64,000 bases of DNA, from positions 2,542,001 to 2,606,000 of the forward strand of contig NC_018000.1 in the NCBI RefSeq assembly GCF_000265205.3, written 5' to 3'. Source of the stretch: Sinorhizobium fredii USDA 257 (lineage in GTDB: Bacteria > Pseudomonadota > Alphaproteobacteria > Rhizobiales > Rhizobiaceae). Under the pieces are notes generated by a model. That model was not told the origin of the DNA, did not search any database, and was given only the letters and a program-made list of their open reading frames with translations. Position 1 is the stretch's first letter; each line of letters begins with the position of its first letter. Shown one piece after another: positions 59,401 to 64,000 of the stretch. A program made the translations under genes and the position numbers.

Positions 59401-60980
59401 TGTCGGTTCTGTCGCTTGAAAACACATCGCCTTGCGAGCCAAGCTCGCAAGGCGAAACCGCTGAGCCGCTTCTGCGGCTCCATGGAATTTGCAAGTCCTT
59501 TGGGGCCTTTCAGGCGCTGAAGGACGTGCCCTTCGATCTCCGATCGGGCGAGGTGCACGTTCTGTTCGGCGAGAATGGCGCCGGAAAATCGACGCTGATC
59601 CAGATTCTCTGCGGCGTTCAGAAATTCGATTCTGGCCGGTACGAGCTCTTCGGCCAGGACATCGCGGGCCTGTCGCCCGTCGAGGCGCGGCGGCGCGGCA
59701 TCAGCGTCGTGTTTCAGGAATTCAGTCTTATTCCCGAAATGACGGTGGAGGAAAACCTCTTCCTGGGACACGAGTTGACCCGCCATGGTCGCCTGGCAAA
59801 GTCCGAGATGCGCAAACGGGTGCGCGCGGTGCTCGATCGTCTCGGCTTCGACCTTCCGCCGGCCGCGCGCGTGTCCAGCCTTCGCCGCGCCCATCAGCAG
59901 ATGGTCGAGATCGCCAAGGCGCTGCTCCTCGAATGTCGCGTTCTTGTATTGGACGAACCTACGGCATCGCTGACCGACCACGAGGCGGGTCGGCTTCTGT
60001 CAATGGTCGAGCAGCTTCGCAGCGATGGGCTCGGTATCATCTATGTTTCGCATCGCATGGCCGAGATCGACCGGCTTGCCGACCGGATCACCGTCCTCAG
60101 GGACGGTCGCCACATCGCCACCCTGCCGCGCGAGCGCGCCACCCACGGCGAACTCATCGAACTGATGACAGGAAGAACCTTTGAAAAGTTCTATCCCGAG
60201 ATCATGCGAAAGGCCGGTCGCGTGCTCATGCGGATCGATAGCCTGTCGCTGCCGCGCGGCCTCGCCAAGGATGTGAGCTTCGAGGTCCGCAGCGGCGAGG
60301 TGTTGGGGCTGGCGGGCCTCGCCGGCTGCGGTAAATCCGAAGTCATCCGGGCCGCCTTCGGCCTCGAGAAATCCACGGGCGGGAAAATCGAAGTCGGCGG
60401 TCGACAGCTGCAGGATCATGGCCCGCGCGAGGCGATTGCCGCGGGTATCTGCTATCTTCCGGCCGACCGCGGCCGCGAGGGCCTGGCGATGCACCAGTCG
60501 ATTGGCGCCAACGCGACCATGGTTGCACTGGATGTACGAAGATTCGCGCGACGGGCGTTCGGGCTGCGGCTGAAGGCCGAGCGGGCCTTTACGCGCGAGA
60601 TCGTCGACAGGCTGAAGATACGCACCCCCGACCTGAACGCCACGCCCGACCAACTGTCGGGCGGTAACAAGCAGAAGGTCATGATCGCCCGTGGCATGGC
60701 GCGCGACTTCGACATCTATCTGTTCGACGAACCGACTGTCGGCGTGGATGTCCAGGCGAAGCTGCAAATCTACGATGTGATCAAATCACTCGCCGAAAGC
60801 GGCAAGGCGGTCGTCGTGGCCTCCTCCGAATTGGCGGAGGTGCTCCATCTGTCGCATCGGCTTCTGGTGATGCGCGAGGGTGCTGTCGTTGGGTCGCTGG
60901 AAGGCGCCGAAGCCACTGAGGATGCGGTCCTGTCGCTGTTCTTCGACAATAAGACGGCCAAGGGAAAGGTGAATAGATGA
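59400..60980 (+). CDS. Sugar ABC transporter ATP-binding protein (double ABC), system 3
   Basis: A 526-residue RbsA-type double ATPase. Half one: Walker A GENGAGKST, signature region LRRAHQQMVEIAKAL, Walker B VLVLDEPTASL. Half two: GLAGCGKSEV in place of Walker A, signature QLSGGNKQKVMIARGM, Walker B IYLFDEPTVGVDVQAK. The ATG 59400 overlaps the stop of the binding-protein gene (TAATG). It overlaps the first permease by four bases. Confidence 0.93.
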   Translation: MSVLSLENTSPCEPSSQGETAEPLLRLHGICKSFGAFQALKDVPFDLRSGEVHVLFGENGAGKSTLIQILCGVQKFDSGRYELFGQDIAGLSPVEARRRGISVVFQEFSLIPEMTVEENLFLGHELTRHGRLAKSEMRKRVRAVLDRLGFDLPPAARVSSLRRAHQQMVEIAKALLLECRVLVLDEPTASLTDHEAGRLLSMVEQLRSDGLGIIYVSHRMAEIDRLADRITVLRDGRHIATLPRERATHGELIELMTGRTFEKFYPEIMRKAGRVLMRIDSLSLPRGLAKDVSFEVRSGEVLGLAGLAGCGKSEVIRAAFGLEKSTGGKIEVGGRQLQDHGPREAIAAGICYLPADRGREGLAMHQSIGANATMVALDVRRFARRAFGLRLKAERAFTREIVDRLKIRTPDLNATPDQLSGGNKQKVMIARGMARDFDIYLFDEPTVGVDVQAKLQIYDVIKSLAESGKAVVVASSELAEVLHLSHRLLVMREGAVVGSLEGAEATEDAVLSLFFDNKTAKGKVNR

Positions 60981-61975
60981 CGAGCCTTGCTTTGCTTCGA
61001 GGACGCACCGGCGTCCGGCTGGGGCTGTTTGCCGGACTGCCCCTGATGCTGGTCGCCGCCTGTGTCCTGACAGCGCTTTACGAACCGCGATTTCTCAGAG
61101 CGGCCAATCTGATGAATGTGCTGCGCAACGCGTCGTTTTTGACCGTCATCTCCGCGGGGCAGATGATGGTAATGATCGTCGGCGGCTTCGACATTTCCGT
61201 CGGCGCAGTCGTTGCCCTCACCAGCGTCAGCACCGCAATGGCGCTGGTGTTTCTGGCGGGCTGGGGGATGACCGGCGTCGGCTTGCTCGTACTTGGATGT
61301 CTGGCCGGGCTGCTTCCTGCCTTGCTGCTTGGGCTGTGCAATGGACTGCTTGTCAGCTTCGGACGAATCTCCCCCTTCATGGTGACGATCGGTACGATGT
61401 CGATCGCAACCGGATTGGCCGCCTATGTCACCGGCGGCAGCCCGATCTATGATCTACCGACGTTATTCCTGGAGGCCCTCGGCAATGGGCGGCTCTTCGG
61501 CGTTCCGGGCGTTGCCTTCATTGCGGTCGCAGTCGTGTTCGGCCTTTGGTACCTCCAGAGCCAATCGCCCTACGGGCGATATTTCTATGCCGTCGGCGGC
61601 AATGAGAAAGCAGCCCGCCAAACCGGTATCGACACCCGCACATATATCTGCGCGGCCTATATCGTCAGCGCTCTGTTGGCGGGGCTGACCGGCATCCTGC
61701 TGACGGCAAGAGTGGGATCAGGCGAGGCCACGCTCGGGGGTAACCTGATGCTGCAAAGCATTTCGGTCGCCGTCATCGCCGGCGTCTCGCTCAAAGGCGG
61801 CGTCGGCAAGGTGCAGAACATCGTCCTCAGTTCGCTTTTTCTTTCAGTCCTCAGCAATGCGATGAGCCTCGCCCGCATCGACAGCAAGTATCATGTGATC
61901 GTGATCGGTCTGGTCGTGCTGATTGCCGTTTGGGTCGAGGCTCGCGCCGGTTCAATGGAGACGTCGGATGCTTAA
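60977..61975 (+). CDS. Sugar ABC transporter permease 1, system 3
   Basis: A 332-residue inner-membrane protein. IVGGFDISVGAVVALTSVST is the CUT2 permease signature, and AVIAGVSLKGGVGKVQNIVL is the conserved late loop. Eight or more hydrophobic segments. Overlaps both neighbours. Confidence 0.93.
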   Translation: MTSLALLRGRTGVRLGLFAGLPLMLVAACVLTALYEPRFLRAANLMNVLRNASFLTVISAGQMMVMIVGGFDISVGAVVALTSVSTAMALVFLAGWGMTGVGLLVLGCLAGLLPALLLGLCNGLLVSFGRISPFMVTIGTMSIATGLAAYVTGGSPIYDLPTLFLEALGNGRLFGVPGVAFIAVAVVFGLWYLQSQSPYGRYFYAVGGNEKAARQTGIDTRTYICAAYIVSALLAGLTGILLTARVGSGEATLGGNLMLQSISVAVIAGVSLKGGVGKVQNIVLSSLFLSVLSNAMSLARIDSKYHVIVIGLVVLIAVWVEARAGSMETSDA

Positions 61976-62951
61976 CTCGTTGCAACAGGCGCCGATCCGG
62001 CCTCGGGAGTCACTCATGCAACTGGCGTTGCCGGCGATCATCGTCGCGGTGTTCCTGGGGTTTGGCCTTGCGGAGCCAGCGATGCTGTCAAGCGGCAATA
62101 TCGCCAACGTGCTGAAGCAGGGGGCGCTCTTCTTCTTTCTCGCCGCGGCACAGCTCGTCGTGCTGATCACCCGGGGCTTCGATCTGTCGGTGGGCGCATG
62201 CGTTTCACTTGTTTCGGTTGCGGCCTCAATGGTGATGACCACCGTAACGGCGATGCTCGGTCCGGTTGCCGGCGTGGCAGCAGGGGTCGCGACGGGCCTG
62301 CTGATCGGTGCCGCAATCGGAGCGATCAACGGCACACTGGTTGCCTATGGGAGGATCAATCCTTTTGTGGCCACGCTTGCGACCATGAGCATCTTCGGCG
62401 GTCTTTCCACGACCATCTCGGGCGGCTTCCCGATCTTCGACCTCCCACGGACCTTCACTTTCGCCTTCAACGAGGCATGGTGGCTGTTCCTGCCCGCACC
62501 GGTGACAATGGCCGTCCTCGTCGGATTGGCACTTCATGTCGTGCTGTCGTCGACGGTCCCGGGACGTGTGCTCTACCTGCTGGGCGACAGTCCGGCGGCG
62601 GCTCATGCAGCCGGCCTGCGGGTCCGGCTGAATCTCTGCGCCGCCTACGTGGCAAGCGGTCTGCTCGCGGCGCTGGCAGGGCTGCTGATGACCGCGCAGA
62701 TCGGCTCCGGAGAGCCCAATCTCGGTACCAACCTGGTGCTTGGCAGCATCGCCGCCGCGGTGGTCGGAGGGGCATCCCTTCGCGGCGGAAAGGGAACGGT
62801 CCTGGCCCCTGCCCTAGGGTCCTTGCTCGTCATCGGTTTGTCCGTGGGCATGAACCTGTTGCAGATCAACGGCCAGCTTCAGCCGGTGGTTATCGGTGCC
62901 ATTCTGATCGTCGGCGCCGCATTCGACATGTTGCGCTCTCGCGCACGCTGA
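61968..62951 (+). CDS. Sugar ABC transporter permease 2, system 3
   Basis: A 327-residue inner-membrane protein with the signature ITRGFDLSVGACVSLVSVAA and, near the end, AAVVGGASLRGGKGTVLAPA. ATG 61968 lies inside the end of permease 1 and is preferred because the upstream part of the open frame is not protein-like. Last gene of the operon; the AraC-type gene begins 175 bases later. Confidence 0.92.
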   Translation: MLNSLQQAPIRPRESLMQLALPAIIVAVFLGFGLAEPAMLSSGNIANVLKQGALFFFLAAAQLVVLITRGFDLSVGACVSLVSVAASMVMTTVTAMLGPVAGVAAGVATGLLIGAAIGAINGTLVAYGRINPFVATLATMSIFGGLSTTISGGFPIFDLPRTFTFAFNEAWWLFLPAPVTMAVLVGLALHVVLSSTVPGRVLYLLGDSPAAAHAAGLRVRLNLCAAYVASGLLAALAGLLMTAQIGSGEPNLGTNLVLGSIAAAVVGGASLRGGKGTVLAPALGSLLVIGLSVGMNLLQINGQLQPVVIGAILIVGAAFDMLRSRAR

Positions 62952-63126
62952 CTCGAGAGTTGCGCCTGCCACAGGCGGCCGCAACTGAGCGGAGACATTG
63001 CGCCATCGGTGGGCGTGAGTCGCAGAAAAATTATACGCTTTTGACCAAGCAAACCTGACCGATCCGTGTAAAGTCATTCCAGAGAAAGAAAGCCGGCGAA
63101 AAGACCGGTCATCAAGAGGGGTGAAC

Positions 63127-64000
63127 ATGAAGTACGTCGTTGACAGTGGCGGGATCACCAATCGGGGTGCGGATGCCTGGCAGCAGGCCGTTACCGAAAC
63201 CTACTTCCCGCTCGATACCGAATATCGCAACCGTGCCGAATTTTCGGGCTCCCTCGAGACCTGGTCGCTCGGCATTGTGGGTCTGTCTAAGATGCGTTGT
63301 GACGGGATCCTCTATCGCCGCCATCGCCGCCATTTCCTGAATGAACGCGACAGCAGCATCCTGATCACGATCCCAGAGCTGAACGAGGTGAATTTCTCGC
63401 AAGGGTCCCGCACGGCGAAATGCGGCGTCGGCGGCTTTCTGGTGGAGCGTGGCGATGCGCCCTATGAGTTCTGGCACGGCAAGGCGAATTCGCTCTGGGT
63501 GCTCAAGGTGTCCTCGGCCAGCGTGCGCTCGCGTATCGGATCGGCCGAGCGCATCGGTGCGCTGATCTTCGACGCGACGCAGGGCGTGGCGTCCTATTTC
63601 ATCGACACGGTCAAAACCACGGTCGCCCACATCGACCACATCGGCGAGGCAGCGCGCGAGGCTGCGGGAATGCACATCCTGGATATGCTCTGCCTTGCGA
63701 TCCGCAGCGACGATCGAGTTCTCGACAGCATGGTGTCGCCTATTCGGGCGGCGCATCTGCAGCGCGCGGAGCAGTATATCCGTGACCACTTGAAGAATGC
63801 CGACTTGCGGCCGCAATCGGTGGCGGATGCTTGCGGAATCTCGCTGCGTTACCTGCAGCGGCTCTTTTCGGATAGCGAGCAGTCGATCAACAGCTTCATT
63901 CGGAACAATCGCCTGAACCGCTGCGCCGAGGAACTCGCCGTGACCAGCAGTAAGCGGTCCGTTGCGGAAATCGCCTACCGCTGGGGTTTCACCGATCAGT
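63127..64000 (+). CDS. AraC-family transcriptional regulator (3' end outside window)
   Basis: Open from ATG 63127 to the window end (291 codons visible) with a GAGGGG site upstream. The N-terminal 190 residues are an AraC-binding-like domain without recognised ligand motif (SILITIPELNEVNFSQGSRT, GDAPYEFWHGKANSLWVLKV). The C-terminus shows the first AraC helix-turn-helix (LRPQSVADACGISLRYLQRL) and the start of the second (SVAEIAYRWGFTD). It follows system 3 and is the likely regulator of that operon. Confidence 0.88.
   Translation, partial: MKYVVDSGGITNRGADAWQQAVTETYFPLDTEYRNRAEFSGSLETWSLGIVGLSKMRCDGILYRRHRRHFLNERDSSILITIPELNEVNFSQGSRTAKCGVGGFLVERGDAPYEFWHGKANSLWVLKVSSASVRSRIGSAERIGALIFDATQGVASYFIDTVKTTVAHIDHIGEAAREAAGMHILDMLCLAIRSDDRVLDSMVSPIRAAHLQRAEQYIRDHLKNADLRPQSVADACGISLRYLQRLFSDSEQSINSFIRNNRLNRCAEELAVTSSKRSVAEIAYRWGFTDQ

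Noticed and set aside
1..64000. tRNA, rRNA, CRISPR and riboswitch signals
   Set aside because: None was recognised by eye. The TenA operon has no visible THI-box upstream. Covariance-model searches would be needed to exclude them fully.

Overview
The window looks like an accessory (probably plasmid or genomic-island) stretch of a Rhizobiales genome, most likely Rhizobiaceae. This rests on the GC-rich alpha-proteobacterial coding style, a LexA box of the alpha-proteobacterial direct-repeat type (GTTC-N7-GTTC) in front of a dinB operon, many CUT2-type sugar ABC transporters, and remnants of IS66- and IS110-family elements. No rRNA, tRNA, CRISPR array or replication origin was seen. The species call is inference; no database was consulted.

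Layout. 0-1.5 kb: the end of an RraA-family gene and a frameshifted hypothetical gene. 1.5-16.2 kb: two very large LysM proteins (1201 and 2562 aa, the latter continuing through a frameshift into a further 0.7 kb). They enclose a LysR/azoreductase pair. The larger protein carries a near-perfect 619-bp internal duplication of a GGDEF-like domain, with a small out-of-frame ORF between the copies, and a Nudix-like C-terminal domain. 16.2-23.2 kb: small hypothetical genes among gene fragments (pntB, a xanthine-dehydrogenase-type gene), a DnaQ-like exonuclease, a VOC protein and an SOS-controlled dinB operon. 23.4-28.6 kb: a catabolic operon (truncated GcvT-type protein, SDR, DMSP-lyase-like cupin, aldehyde dehydrogenase, GlxA-type regulator). 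28.9-38.3 kb: a LacI-regulated sugar-type ABC transporter with a phosphotriesterase-family hydrolase, a glutamine-amidotransferase-like protein, PfkB kinase, BtpA/SgcQ protein, TenA and an M20 amidase.

38.3-48.3 kb: decayed and stress-type genes (alpha/beta hydrolase and LysR fragments joined at a scar, CsbD, DUF2188, a frameshifted ptsN-like gene, an RHH regulator with a PHB-depolymerase-type esterase, an SDR-like protein, an IS110 remnant and a ParDE module). 48.3-55.9 kb: a NarL-type two-component system divergent from a second sugar ABC operon with an SMP-30 lactonase. 55.9-57.9 kb: EAL and hydrolase fragments and a Phd/VapC module between two copies of a short repeat. 58.3-64 kb: a third ABC operon with a TorT-like binding protein, followed by an AraC-type regulator cut by the window end.

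Three themes run through the window. First, three separate CUT2-type import systems each have their own kind of regulator (LacI, two-component, AraC). Second, a 46-47-bp interspersed repeat occurs six times, always in the same orientation and always between genes; two copies bracket a toxin-antitoxin module. Third, at least five genes are broken by a single-base change in a short homopolymer. That pattern could mean real decay, but it is also what uncorrected sequencing errors look like, so it should be settled first. The best candidate for something undescribed is the LysM giant-protein locus at 1.5-16.2 kb.
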